DNA of 64,000 bases from Polaromonas sp. YR568 (GTDB lineage: Bacteria > Pseudomonadota > Gammaproteobacteria > Burkholderiales > Burkholderiaceae_C), in contig CAMCUN010000006.1 in assembly GCA_945878995.1 (NCBI GenBank), forward strand, positions 1 to 64,000. The letters are read 5' to 3'. The notes below the pieces were generated by a model. That model saw only the letters and a list, made by a program, of their open reading frames with translations. It did not search any database and was not told the DNA's origin. Both the position numbers and the translations under genes were made by a program. Below are positions 43,207-51,994 of the stretch, piece by piece. How positions within the stretch are numbered: the first letter of the stretch is position 1; every line of letters starts with the position of its first letter.

Positions 43207-44106
43207 ATGTCTGCGCGCCTGTCCCCGTCCACCTTGGTCTTGCTCACCCTGCCACCCTTGCTGTGGGCTGGCAATTCCATGGTGGGCCGGTGGATCCACG
43301 AGCAAGTGCCGCCCATGACGCTGAACCTGCTGCGCTGGGCCCTGGCTTTTTTGATTTTGCTGCCACTGGCGCACCGCGTGCTTCGCCCGGGCAGCGTGCT
43401 CTGGCCGCTGTGGCGGCGCATGGCGGTGTTGGGCCTGCTCAGCATTGGCGCCTACAACGCGCTGCAGTACCTGGCCTTGCAAACCTCCACGCCCATCAAC
43501 GTCACGCTGGTGGCGTCTTCCATGCCGGTGTGGATGCTGATCATGGGCCGCTTGTTCCACGCCGAGCCCGTGCGCGGCCGGCAAATCGCTGGCGCCATGC
43601 TGTCCATCGCTGGCGTGGTGCTGGTGCTCAGCCGGGGCGAGTGGGAGGTGTTGACGCAGTTCCGGCTGGTGCCTGGCGACGGCTACGTGCTGCTGGCCAC
43701 CATGGCCTGGGCGGTGTACAGCTGGATGCTGGCGCGGCCCGTGGAGCCGGCCGAGTTGCGCGGCGACTGGTCGGCTTTTTTGATAGGCCAGATCTTGTTT
43801 GGCCTGGGTTGGTCGGCCTTGTTTGCCGGGGCCGAATGGGCGTTCACGCCGGCACACATCGCCTGGAGCTGGCCGGTGGCCGCCGCCATTGCGTTTATTG
43901 CCGTGGGCCCGGCGGTGGTGTCCTACCGCTGCTGGGGCGCGGGCATACAACGCGTGGGGCCGCAGCTGGCGGGGTTTTTTGCCAACCTCACGCCGCTGTT
44001 TGCCGCCCTCATGTCGACGTATTTTCTCAATGAGGCGCCGCGCCTGTACCACCTGCTGGCTTTTGTGCTCATTGTGGGTGGGATTGTGGTGTCATCCAAG
44101 CGCTGA
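43207..44106 (+). CDS. EamA/DMT-family transporter
   Basis: A 299-residue inner-membrane protein with ten hydrophobic segments in two EamA repeats: PPLLWAGNSMVGRWIHEQVPP and LNLLRWALAFLILLP in the first, and YVLLATMAWAVYSWMLARP with GPQLAGFFANLTPLFAALMST in the second. Likely exports or imports a metabolite; substrate unknown. Divergent from the quinone oxidoreductase gene, convergent with the SDR gene. Confidence 0.9.
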   Translation: MSARLSPSTLVLLTLPPLLWAGNSMVGRWIHEQVPPMTLNLLRWALAFLILLPLAHRVLRPGSVLWPLWRRMAVLGLLSIGAYNALQYLALQTSTPINVTLVASSMPVWMLIMGRLFHAEPVRGRQIAGAMLSIAGVVLVLSRGEWEVLTQFRLVPGDGYVLLATMAWAVYSWMLARPVEPAELRGDWSAFLIGQILFGLGWSALFAGAEWAFTPAHIAWSWPVAAAIAFIAVGPAVVSYRCWGAGIQRVGPQLAGFFANLTPLFAALMSTYFLNEAPRLYHLLAFVLIVGGIVVSSKR

Positions 44107-44145
44107 GCCGTGGGCACAGTAGCGCAACAAAAGACCGGCTGACGC

Positions 44146-44934
44146 TCAGAAAGTCCCTGGGTAAGCCCCGCCGTCGAGCAACACATTTTGGCCCGTGAAG
44201 TAGCTCGCCTGCTGGCTGCACAAGAAGGCGCAGAACTGGCCAAACTCCTCGGGCGTGCCAAAGCGCTGGGCGGGCACAGACTTGCGGCGGGCATCAGTCA
44301 CCTCGTCCACGCTTTTGCCGCTTTTCTCGGCGTTGGTGGCAAAGTTGCTTTTCAGGCGGTCGGTGTAAAACGCACCCGGCAGCAAGTTGTTCACCGTCAC
44401 ACCTTTTGCTGCGATGTGGCTGCGGGCCATGCCGGCCACAAAGCCCGTGAGGCCTGAGCGGGCGCCGTTGGACAGGCCCAAAATGTCAATGGGCGCCTTC
44501 ACGGCGCTGGAGGTGATGTTGACAATGCGGCCAAAACCGCGCGCGGCCATGCCGTCCACCGTGGCCTTGATCAGCTCAATGGGCGTGAGCATGTTGGCGT
44601 CCATGGCCTTGATCCAGGTGTCGCGGTCCCATTGCCTGAAGTCGCCCGGGGGCGGCCCGCCCGCGTTGGTGACCACGATGTCAAAGTCTTTTCTCAGCGC
44701 AAACACCATGGCACGGCCTGCGCTGCTGGTGATGTCGGCGGCCAGCGCCTGCACCTGCGCACCTGCACTGGCCTGGGTTTGAAGTTGACCGGCGGCGTCC
44801 TCCAACGCCTCTGCGCCCCGCGCAACGATGAGCACATTCACCCCTTCTTTGACCAAAGCCTGCGCGCAGCCATAGCCCAAACCCTTGCTTGCGCCGCACA
44901 CCAGCGCCCACTTGCCTGCAATGCCTAAATCCAT
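44146..44934 (-). CDS. SDR-family protein with non-canonical active site
   Basis: A 262-residue short-chain dehydrogenase-like protein: GKWALVCGASKGLGYGCAQALVKEG (nucleotide loop), VTNAGGPPPGDF (NAG motif), VNITSSAVKAPIDILGL, then SNGARSGLTGF at the position where YxxxK is expected, and TGQNVLLDGGAYPGTF. Aligning SGLTGF with the usual AGLIGF puts Ser at the catalytic Tyr and Arg at the Lys. Other Burkholderiales 'GGPPPGDF' SDRs look alike (from memory), so this is a subfamily trait and not local decay. Reaction unknown. Downstream of an EamA gene by 21 bp, probably one transcript. Confidence 0.88.
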   Translation of the reverse strand: MDLGIAGKWALVCGASKGLGYGCAQALVKEGVNVLIVARGAEALEDAAGQLQTQASAGAQVQALAADITSSAGRAMVFALRKDFDIVVTNAGGPPPGDFRQWDRDTWIKAMDANMLTPIELIKATVDGMAARGFGRIVNITSSAVKAPIDILGLSNGARSGLTGFVAGMARSHIAAKGVTVNNLLPGAFYTDRLKSNFATNAEKSGKSVDEVTDARRKSVPAQRFGTPEEFGQFCAFLCSQQASYFTGQNVLLDGGAYPGTF

Positions 44935-44955
44935 GAAGTTTCTCCAAGTTAGCAG

Positions 44956-45885
44956 TTAATCGGGCAAGGGCGACGCCTTGCTCCGGGTGAACACATAAAT
45001 ACCCGCCAGCACCAAGACCGTGCCGGCCAACACCCATGGCGTCAAGGGCTCGCCCAGCAGCAAGGCCCCCATCAGCATGGTCGACAAGGGGCCTATCATG
45101 CCGACCTGCGAGACCAGCGCCGGTCCCAAGCGCTCCATGGCCATCATGATCATGAGCACAGGCGCGACGGTGCACACCAAGGCGTTGATGAGGGACAAAC
45201 CCAAGACCTCGGGCACCACCACCGCAGCCGACAGAGGCCGCAACACGATGAACTGCACCACACAACACAGGCATGCCACCGAGGTGGCCAGCCCCACCAG
45301 GCGCAAAGAGCCCAGGCGCTGCACCAATTCACCGCTGTACACCAGGTAGACGGCATAGCTCAGCACGCTGGCAAAAACGAGCGCCGCGCCCAGCACGGCG
45401 TGCGGGCCCTGCAGCTGTATCTCGTGTGCAAACACCAGCACGACGCCGGCATAACTCAGAAACAGGCCCAAGATCTGCCAGCCGGTGATGCGGCGCTTGA
45501 AAAACAGCAGGCCCAATACCAGCACCAAGGTGGGGTTGAGGTAGAGGATCAAGCGCTCCAAAGACGCTGAGATGTATTGCAGACCCAAAAAATCCAAAAA
45601 ACTAGACAGGTAGTAGCCCACCACCCCCAAGAACACCACGCTGAGTTGGTCGCGGCGGCTCAGGCGCGCTTGGCCTCGGCCTGCCCACCAGGCCATGGCC
45701 ACAAAAAAAGGCAGCGCAAACAACATGCGATACATGATGAGCGTGACCGCATCCACGCCGTGGCGGTAAGCGAGTTTGACAATGATGGCTTTGCCACTGA
45801 AGGCGATCGCGCCCAAAGCCGCCAAGGCCAAGCCGGCCGCACGGCCTGAGGAATTGCCGTGGGCCAAAAGGGAGGGCGTGCTCAT
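44956..45885 (-). CDS. EamA/DMT-family transporter
   Basis: A 309-residue inner-membrane protein with about ten hydrophobic segments in two EamA repeats (GLALAALGAIAFSGKAIIVKLAYRHGVDAV in the first; VLSYAVYLVYSGELVQRLG and LGPALVSQVGMIGPLSTMLMGALLLGEP in the second). Substrate unknown. It is followed by the atypical SDR gene in the same direction. Not close in sequence to the other EamA protein at 43207-44106. Confidence 0.9.
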   Translation of the reverse strand: MSTPSLLAHGNSSGRAAGLALAALGAIAFSGKAIIVKLAYRHGVDAVTLIMYRMLFALPFFVAMAWWAGRGQARLSRRDQLSVVFLGVVGYYLSSFLDFLGLQYISASLERLILYLNPTLVLVLGLLFFKRRITGWQILGLFLSYAGVVLVFAHEIQLQGPHAVLGAALVFASVLSYAVYLVYSGELVQRLGSLRLVGLATSVACLCCVVQFIVLRPLSAAVVVPEVLGLSLINALVCTVAPVLMIMMAMERLGPALVSQVGMIGPLSTMLMGALLLGEPLTPWVLAGTVLVLAGIYVFTRSKASPLPD

Positions 45886-45956
45886 GTTTGGATTGTCTCA
45901 GAGCCCATCTCAGAGCCGCCACGCCCAGTGGTTGCTAGGCTGGAGGCACGCGATGC

Positions 45957-45982
45957 AAAAAGGCGCCCGAGGGCGCCTTTTT
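45957..45982 (-). terminator. Bidirectional-type terminator after tctA
   Basis: Palindrome AAAAAGGCGCC-CGAG-GGCGCCTTTTT (45957-45982) with an 11-bp arm, A and T runs on opposite sides and a tight loop. Read on the minus strand it lies 18 bp past the tctA stop and ahead of the EamA promoter region. Confidence 0.9.
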
Positions 45983-45999
45983 GCAGCCGCTCAACCGGC

Positions 46000-47511
46000 T
46001 TAATCTTCCACAAAAGCTTCTTTGCGCTTGTTCTTCACCGCAGGCAAGAGCACGATGACCAACAACAAGGCAGCGACTGCCAACAAGCTGGCCGACAGCG
46101 GACGGGTGACAAACACGCTCCAGTCGCCGCGGGACAGCAGCATGGCGCGGCGCAGGTTTTCTTCCATCATGGGGCCCAAAATAAAGCCCAAGAGCAAAGG
46201 CGCAGGCTCAGCCCCGAGTTTGATAAAGAGGTAGCCAATCACACCGAAAATCGCCACCATCCAGATGTCAAAGGTGTTGTTGTTGGTGGAGTACACACCA
46301 ATCGCACAGAACAGCACAATGGCCGGGAACAGCCAGCGGTAGGGCACAGACAGCAGCTTGATCCACATGCCAATCAAGGGCAGGTTCAAAATCACCAGCA
46401 TGGCATTGCCAATCCACATGGAGGCGATCAGTCCCCAGAACAACTCCGGATTGCTGGTCATCACCTGCGGGCCGGGCTGGATGTTGTGGATGGTCATGGC
46501 ACCCACCATCAGCGCCATCACGGCGTTGGGGGGAATGCCCAGGGTCAGCAGCGGGATGAAGGAGGTTTGCGAGCCGGCGTTGTTGGCCGATTCAGGCGCG
46601 GCCACACCGCGAATATTGCCCTGCCCAAAGGGCACCTCACCGGGGCGCAGCTTGGTCTTTTTCTCGATGGTGTAGGCCGCAAAGGCCGACAGCAAAGCCC
46701 CGCCGCCGGGCAAGATGCCCAGGGCCGAACCCAGGGCCGTGCCGCGCAGCACGGCGGGAATCATGTTCCTGAAGTCCTCGCGGGTGGGCATGAGGCCGGT
46801 GACCTTGGCCGTGAAGACCTCGCGGTCTGTCTCATCCTTGCCCAGGTTCATGATGATCTCGCCGTAGCCAAACACGCCCATGGCAATCACGATAAAGCCA
46901 ATGCCGTCGGTCAACTCAGGCACGCCAAAACTAAATCGCGCCACGCCGGAGTTCACGTCGGTGCCCACCAGGCCGAGCAACAAGCCCAGCAAGATCATGC
47001 ACACGGCCTTGATCAGCGAGCCCGAGGCCAGCACCACGGCGCCAATCAAGCCCAGCACCATCAGTGAGAAATATTCGGCAGGGCCGAACTTGAAGGCGAC
47101 TTCGGTCAGCGGCGCGGCAAAGGCCGCCAAAATCAAGGTGCCCACGCAACCGGCAAAAAAGGAACCCAAGCCGGCTGCTGCCAGCGCCGGGCCCGCTCGG
47201 CCTTTGCGGGCCATTTGGTAGCCGTCAATCACCGTCACCACCGAGGATGACTCCCCCGGCAAGTTGACCAAGATGGCGGTGGTCGAGCCACCGTATTGCG
47301 CGCCGTAGTAAATACCGGCCAGCATGATCAGCGCCGACACAGGCGGCAAAGCGTAGGTGGCGGGCAGCAGCATGGCGATGGTGGCCACCGGGCCAATGCC
47401 AGGCAACACGCCAACCAGGGTGCCCAAGACGCAGCCAATCAAGGCGTAAAGCAGGTTGATGGGCGTGAAAGCCACGCCAAAACCCAGAGAAAGATTCGCT
47501 ATGAGATCCAT
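46000..47511 (-). CDS. tctA: Tripartite tricarboxylate transporter, large permease TctA
   Basis: A 503-residue inner-membrane permease, the family length (504). It has about twelve hydrophobic segments and the TctA blocks LYALIGCVLGTLVGVLPGIGP, YYGAQYGGSTTAILVNLPGESSSVVT, IPAVLRGTALGSALGILPGGGALLSAF and FGQGNIRGVAAPESANNAG. It moves a carboxylated solute using the ion gradient, with TctB and a Bug-type binding protein. tctB is 24 bp upstream; no tctC gene is next to it. Confidence 0.96.
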   Translation of the reverse strand: MDLIANLSLGFGVAFTPINLLYALIGCVLGTLVGVLPGIGPVATIAMLLPATYALPPVSALIMLAGIYYGAQYGGSTTAILVNLPGESSSVVTVIDGYQMARKGRAGPALAAAGLGSFFAGCVGTLILAAFAAPLTEVAFKFGPAEYFSLMVLGLIGAVVLASGSLIKAVCMILLGLLLGLVGTDVNSGVARFSFGVPELTDGIGFIVIAMGVFGYGEIIMNLGKDETDREVFTAKVTGLMPTREDFRNMIPAVLRGTALGSALGILPGGGALLSAFAAYTIEKKTKLRPGEVPFGQGNIRGVAAPESANNAGSQTSFIPLLTLGIPPNAVMALMVGAMTIHNIQPGPQVMTSNPELFWGLIASMWIGNAMLVILNLPLIGMWIKLLSVPYRWLFPAIVLFCAIGVYSTNNNTFDIWMVAIFGVIGYLFIKLGAEPAPLLLGFILGPMMEENLRRAMLLSRGDWSVFVTRPLSASLLAVAALLLVIVLLPAVKNKRKEAFVED

Positions 47512-47535
47512 GTTCTTATGTCCTGCTGACCGGGG

Positions 47536-48024
47536 TCAGGCGGTGAAGTAAGCGGGCCAAACGGGAAACTGCAGCCTGAGCAATTTGACAAAGGCCAAGT
47601 AGCTCAAGACCGCCAAAAAAGTAGCCAAGAAGAACGTGGGTTTGATCTTCATGCCTTTTTCGGCCAAGCTGGCCACGAAGGTCAGCGCATAAATGCCCAG
47701 CATCAGGCCCATTGGCTTGAGGCCAATCGAAGGCAAGCCGCCCAGACAAACACCAAAAATCACGTTGGCCGAGATGATGAAAAACAAGGGCTTCCAGGCC
47801 CACTTGCCAATTTTGTCACCGTCCACGGCCTCCACCACCAGGGCTTTGAAGGTCTCGATGGTGCCCAAGACGGCCAGCATGATGCCCAGCAGCATGGGAA
47901 AGTAGCCCGGCCCCATGCGCGCGCCTGTGCCCAGTTTGTAAGTGGTCGCACCCCAGGCGAAGGCAATGCCCACGGCCATGAACATGAGACCGGAGAAAAA
48001 GTCTTTTTGACTCTTGATCTGCAC
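47536..48024 (-). CDS. tctB: Tripartite tricarboxylate transporter, small subunit TctB
   Basis: A 162-residue membrane protein with four hydrophobic segments, starting at GTG 48024 with GGGAGA about 8 bp upstream. MAVGIAFAWGATTYKLGTGARMGPGYFPMLLG is the conserved N-terminal TctB block. It accompanies TctA in the inner membrane. First gene of tctBA; the partner binding protein is not adjacent. Confidence 0.93.
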   Translation of the reverse strand: MQIKSQKDFFSGLMFMAVGIAFAWGATTYKLGTGARMGPGYFPMLLGIMLAVLGTIETFKALVVEAVDGDKIGKWAWKPLFFIISANVIFGVCLGGLPSIGLKPMGLMLGIYALTFVASLAEKGMKIKPTFFLATFLAVLSYLAFVKLLRLQFPVWPAYFTA

Positions 48025-48122
48025 GGTGTGGTCTCCCAGCGATAAGTTAAAAACTCATGTATTGTGCCCTCACTGTGGGCCTATCTGGCATGTGGCTTAC
48101 ACCTACTGCGCCGGGCGGGCAA

Positions 48123-48890
48123 TCACCCAGCGCGCGCCCAGGGTTTGAGCATCCGCAGCCATTTCGGGGCAGGCAAGCCCCAAAGGGTGGCAATGGCATC
48201 GGCACGGCGCACCAATACGGAGCGCTCGGGTCGGCTGGCCTGGCGTTGGGCCAGCACCACAGTGTTGCCCTCGCGGGTGGGGCCAAAGGCCCACACCGCC
48301 TGCTCGCCAAAGGCCGCCACCATTTGGCCTATGGAGCGCTCAAAACTGGCGTCGCGCCCAAACAGGTTGACCGTCATCACCCCCTCGTCGGTGAGCAGGC
48401 GCCGGCAATCGCTGTAAAAAGCCTCGCTGTCCAAGACCGGCGCGGCCGCCTCTTGGTCGTACAGGTCCACCTGCAGCGCATCGACCGTGGCCAGGTGCCG
48501 GTCGTGCTTAATTTCGCGGCCTGCATCGGCCAGAACCACCTGCAGGCGCTCGCTGTCGGGCGGCAGCTTGAACCACAGGCGGCAGGCCTGCAGCACCTGC
48601 GGGTTGAGCTCCACCGCGGTGGTGTGCATTTTGAGTTTTTTAAAGCAAAACTTGCTCAGCGCACCCGCGCCCAGGCCCAGCTGCATGGCTTTGAGGCCCG
48701 CCACCGTGTCCGGTTCGCGAAACAGCAGCCAGGCCATCATGCGCTGCACATACTCCAGCTCAAGGTCAAAAGGCGACTTAATCCGCATGGAGCCCTGGAT
48801 CCAGGGCGATCCCAGGTGCAGGTGGCGCACCTCGCCATCGTCGGAAAAGCTGACCTCGGGCAAGGCCAGCGGGGAAATGGGACTGCCCAT
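48123..48890 (-). CDS. Spermidine synthase-like SAM-fold protein
   Basis: A 255-residue protein with a Rossmann methyltransferase fold resembling polyamine aminopropyltransferases without their N-terminal strand domain: MQLGLGAGALSKFCFKKL (motif I), TAVELNPQVLQACRLWF (acidic loop) and VDALQVDLYDQEAAAPVL (motif with D). The usual catalytic aspartates of SpeE are not all identifiable, so it may not be a spermidine synthase. ATG at 48890 is used; 48911 is also in frame. It lies 62 bp after tatD on the same strand and 98 bp before tctB. Confidence 0.8.
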   Translation of the reverse strand: MGSPISPLALPEVSFSDDGEVRHLHLGSPWIQGSMRIKSPFDLELEYVQRMMAWLLFREPDTVAGLKAMQLGLGAGALSKFCFKKLKMHTTAVELNPQVLQACRLWFKLPPDSERLQVVLADAGREIKHDRHLATVDALQVDLYDQEAAAPVLDSEAFYSDCRRLLTDEGVMTVNLFGRDASFERSIGQMVAAFGEQAVWAFGPTREGNTVVLAQRQASRPERSVLVRRADAIATLWGLPAPKWLRMLKPWARAG

Positions 48891-48952
48891 GGGCGGGTTC
48901 TTTCTCAGCAAACAACAAGGCCAGGCTGCGGCGAACCATCAAGGCCTGAGCC

Positions 48953-49822
48953 TCAAAGAGCGCTGCCTGTATCAGCCACTGGCGCCAGCAGCGCGGCCAG
49001 CTTAGGGAAGGCAAGAACGGCATTGTCGGCCAGCTGGGCCGCCAATGCGTCCATGGACAGGCCACGCAGCCCGGCCAACTCGGCGGCAATGCGCGGCAGT
49101 TCTATGGGCTCGTTGCGCCCCTGGGGCTGGCCTTGGGCACGCTGGGCCGCCGTGCGGTAGAGCCACCAGGGCGGAATGTCGGGAGAATCGGTTTCCAGCA
49201 CCAGGGCGTCCAAGGGGAGGGTGCTGGCCAACAAGCGCAACTGGCGTGCAGCCTCAAAGGTGAGCGCGCCGCCAAAGCCGAGTTTGAAGCCCAGCGCCAC
49301 AAAGGCCTGGGCCTGCTGCGCGCTGCCATTGAACGCATGGGCCACGCCGCGCCAGCCGCCGGGCGGGCACAGCTCGCGCAGGTGCTTGAGCAGCCGGTCG
49401 GCCGAGCGGCGCACATGAAGAATCACCGGCAGGCCATGGCGGCTGGCCAAGCGCAGCTGGGCACGGTACAGGGCCTCTTGGTGCGTGCGCATGGCGGGGG
49501 TCTTGAGCTCGGGGACAAAAAAATCCAGGCCTATCTCGCCCACGGCCACCAAACGCGGATCGCCCGCCTGCTCGGCCAAGGCCCGCTCCAGTTCGGCCAG
49601 GTCTTGTGCACCAGCCTGGGGCGCGCACAGCGGGTGAATGCCCAGGGCGTAGCTGTCACCAAAGCGATAGGCCAGCTGACGCACCGCGCCAAAGTGGGCC
49701 ACCGCCACCGCCGGTATCACGCAGTGCTGCACGCCAGCCTGCCTGGCCCGCTCGCGCACGGCGGCCACGTCATGGGCCAACTCCGGTGCGTCCAGGTGGC
49801 AGTGGGTGTCAATCCAAGTCAT
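48953..49822 (-). CDS. TatD-family metal-dependent DNase/hydrolase
   Basis: A 289-residue TIM-barrel metallohydrolase. Metal ligands: WIDTHCHLD (HxH) at the start, VGEIGLDF (Glu), VILHVRRSADRLL (His), GVAHAFNGS (His), and LETDSPDIP (Asp). TatD enzymes are 3'-5' exonucleases or deoxyribonucleases in the cytoplasm. The start at 49822 (MTWIDTHCHLD) is the family start; the open frame upstream to 50110 runs antisense into the protease gene. Divergent from the protease operon. Confidence 0.93.
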   Translation of the reverse strand: MTWIDTHCHLDAPELAHDVAAVRERARQAGVQHCVIPAVAVAHFGAVRQLAYRFGDSYALGIHPLCAPQAGAQDLAELERALAEQAGDPRLVAVGEIGLDFFVPELKTPAMRTHQEALYRAQLRLASRHGLPVILHVRRSADRLLKHLRELCPPGGWRGVAHAFNGSAQQAQAFVALGFKLGFGGALTFEAARQLRLLASTLPLDALVLETDSPDIPPWWLYRTAAQRAQGQPQGRNEPIELPRIAAELAGLRGLSMDALAAQLADNAVLAFPKLAALLAPVADTGSAL

Positions 49823-49959
49823 AACCTGAATCATGCCGCAAGGCGGTGGGCCTTCACTTGTGCAAAAGAGTCCTGAACGTGCTAACGTAATTATTTGATG
49901 ACTGACAAGCCTGCGTCGCTGAGTCAGCTTACCCCCTGCCGCATTGACGAGGTGACTCG

Positions 49960-50931
49960 ATGAAAAGGCCTTCTCTTTACAGCAGCTCGCGCCGGCCTGG
50001 TGCACTCCCTCCAGGCCCGCCGCTCCAGCCACTGGCCCCAGCCCGTGCAGCAGCCTCCCCAGGCCAGTCCACGGCGCGCGGGGCGCCCAGCCCAGCGCCC
50101 AAGAACCCATCGCGACTTGGTCGGCTGTGGGTCAAGCTAGACCGCCCCTCCTGGACAGACCACCGCCTTCTGTGGGCGGTGATTGCACTCTTGGCAATGT
50201 CCATGGCGCTGACGCAAGGCCTGATGCTCAGCCAGACACCGCGCGCCCTCACGCAAAAAGACATTGACGCGGCGGTGCTCAAAACCCTGGAAACCCAAGT
50301 CCTGCCCTCGGCGGCCAGCCGCGCCTACGAAGCCATCCTGCCCTCGGTGGTGCGCGTGATGGCCATGGGCCTGGACAAAGAGGGCAAGCAAGAGCAGCGC
50401 AGCGTGGGCACGGGCGTGGTGATTGTGGACAAAGGCATCATCTTGACCAACTTGCATGTGGTGCAAGGCGCGCCCACCATACGCATTGAGTTTGCCGACG
50501 GCATGGAGAGCACCGCCAGCGTGATCAGCGTGCAGCCCGAAAACGACCTGGCCGTGCTGCAAGCGCACCAAATTCCGGACGACATGGTTGCCGCTACCAT
50601 GCGCTCGACCAAAGACTTGGCCCCTGGCGACCAGGTACTGGCCGTGGGCTTTCCCTTTGGCATAGGCCCCTCGGCCTCGGCCGGGGTCATTTCGGGCCTG
50701 CGCCGCTCATTTCGCTCGCCCGAGGGCAAGCAAGAAATGACCAATCTCATTCAATTTGACGCTGCCGCCAACCCGGGCAATTCAGGCGGGCCGCTGGTCA
50801 CCATGGACGGCCAGGTGGTAGGCATAGTCACCGCCATTTACAACCCGTCTTCGCAGCGCACCTTCATAGGCATAGGCTTTGCCGTGCCCATTGAAAACGC
50901 GGCCTCGGCCGTGGGCCTGCCACCGTTTTAA
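49960..50931 (+). CDS. Trypsin-like S1C serine protease, membrane anchored
   Basis: A 323-residue DegP-type protease without a PDZ domain. A proline-rich cytoplasmic N-terminus of about 65 residues is followed by one membrane span (LLWAVIALLAMSMALTQGL) and a periplasmic protease domain with the triad H in LTNLHVV, D in ENDLAVLQ and S in NPGNSGGPL. GAGGTG precedes the ATG. First of four genes (protease, MoxR, DUF58, VWA) on one strand; the protease may act on proteins handled by the MoxR/VWA system (inference). Confidence 0.9.
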   Translation: MKRPSLYSSSRRPGALPPGPPLQPLAPARAAASPGQSTARGAPSPAPKNPSRLGRLWVKLDRPSWTDHRLLWAVIALLAMSMALTQGLMLSQTPRALTQKDIDAAVLKTLETQVLPSAASRAYEAILPSVVRVMAMGLDKEGKQEQRSVGTGVVIVDKGIILTNLHVVQGAPTIRIEFADGMESTASVISVQPENDLAVLQAHQIPDDMVAATMRSTKDLAPGDQVLAVGFPFGIGPSASAGVISGLRRSFRSPEGKQEMTNLIQFDAAANPGNSGGPLVTMDGQVVGIVTAIYNPSSQRTFIGIGFAVPIENAASAVGLPPF

Positions 50932-50959
50932 ATTTCCCCTGAACCCGCCTGGAGAGCGC

Positions 50960-51994
50960 ATGGACACACACCCGCCTTTTTCCGCCGCCAACCCCCGCAG
51001 CCCCGTGAATGCCGACACAGCCCAGTTGATGGAGCGCATTCTTTATGAAGTCAAACGCGTGGTGGTGGGCCAAGACCGCTTTTTAGAACGCGTGATGGTG
51101 GCCATCTTGGCCCAAGGCCACTTGTTGGTGGAAGGCGTGCCGGGCCTGGCCAAAACGCTCACCATCAAAACCCTGGCCGAGACCATACACGGCCAGTTCA
51201 AGCGCATCCAGTTCACGCCCGACCTGGTGCCCGCCGACCTGGTGGGCACGCGCATTTACAACCAAAAAACGGGCGACTTCGCCACCTCACTCGGCCCGGT
51301 GTTCACCAACTTGCTGCTGGCCGACGAGATCAACCGCGCCCCGGCCAAGGTGCAAAGCGCCTTGCTGGAGGTGATGCAAGAGCGCCAAGTCACCATCGCC
51401 GGCCAAACCCACCCCGTGCCCAGGCCGTTTTTGGTGATGGCCACGCAAAACCCCATTGAGACCGAAGGCACTTACCCGCTGCCCGAGGCCCAGGTGGACC
51501 GCTTCATGATGAAGGTGGTGGTGGACTACCCCAGCGACGAAGAAGAGTATGTGATCGTCGAGCGCGTCACCGGCCCCAAGGTCGAGGTCCGTGCCGTGGC
51601 CAGCACCGAGCAGCTGGCGGCCCTGCAAAGCGAGTGCCGCAAGGTGTATGTGGACCCCTCGCTGGTGCATTACGCCGTGCGCCTGGTCTCGGCCACGCGC
51701 CACCCCGAGCGCCATGGCCTGCCCGAGCTGGCGCGCCTGATCACCTACGGCGCCAGCCCGCGCGCCACCATCAACCTGACCGAAGGCGCCCGGGCGCTGG
51801 CCATGCTGCGCGGGCGCAGCTACGCCCTGCCTGAAGACATGAGCGATTTGGTGCCCGACGTGCTGCGTCACCGCCTGGTGCTGTCTTACGAGGCCTTGTC
51901 TGAAGGGCTGGACAGCGACGCCGTGCTGGCCAAAATCACCGCCCGCATCACGCCGCCGGCCAAGCCGCTGGAACATGAGCCGCTCGCCGCCTGA
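50960..51994 (+). CDS. MoxR-family AAA+ ATPase
   Basis: A 344-residue MoxR ATPase. Walker A is EGVPGLAKTLTIK, Walker B LLLADEINRAPAKVQSALLEVMQE, sensor 1 VMATQNPIETEGTYPLPEAQVDRF, and the arginine-finger region follows. MoxR proteins act as chaperones with DUF58 and von Willebrand A partners for assembly or modification of periplasmic or membrane complexes. GGAGA is 5-9 bp before the ATG at 50960. The stop overlaps the DUF58 start by 20 bp. Confidence 0.94.
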   Translation: MDTHPPFSAANPRSPVNADTAQLMERILYEVKRVVVGQDRFLERVMVAILAQGHLLVEGVPGLAKTLTIKTLAETIHGQFKRIQFTPDLVPADLVGTRIYNQKTGDFATSLGPVFTNLLLADEINRAPAKVQSALLEVMQERQVTIAGQTHPVPRPFLVMATQNPIETEGTYPLPEAQVDRFMMKVVVDYPSDEEEYVIVERVTGPKVEVRAVASTEQLAALQSECRKVYVDPSLVHYAVRLVSATRHPERHGLPELARLITYGASPRATINLTEGARALAMLRGRSYALPEDMSDLVPDVLRHRLVLSYEALSEGLDSDAVLAKITARITPPAKPLEHEPLAA

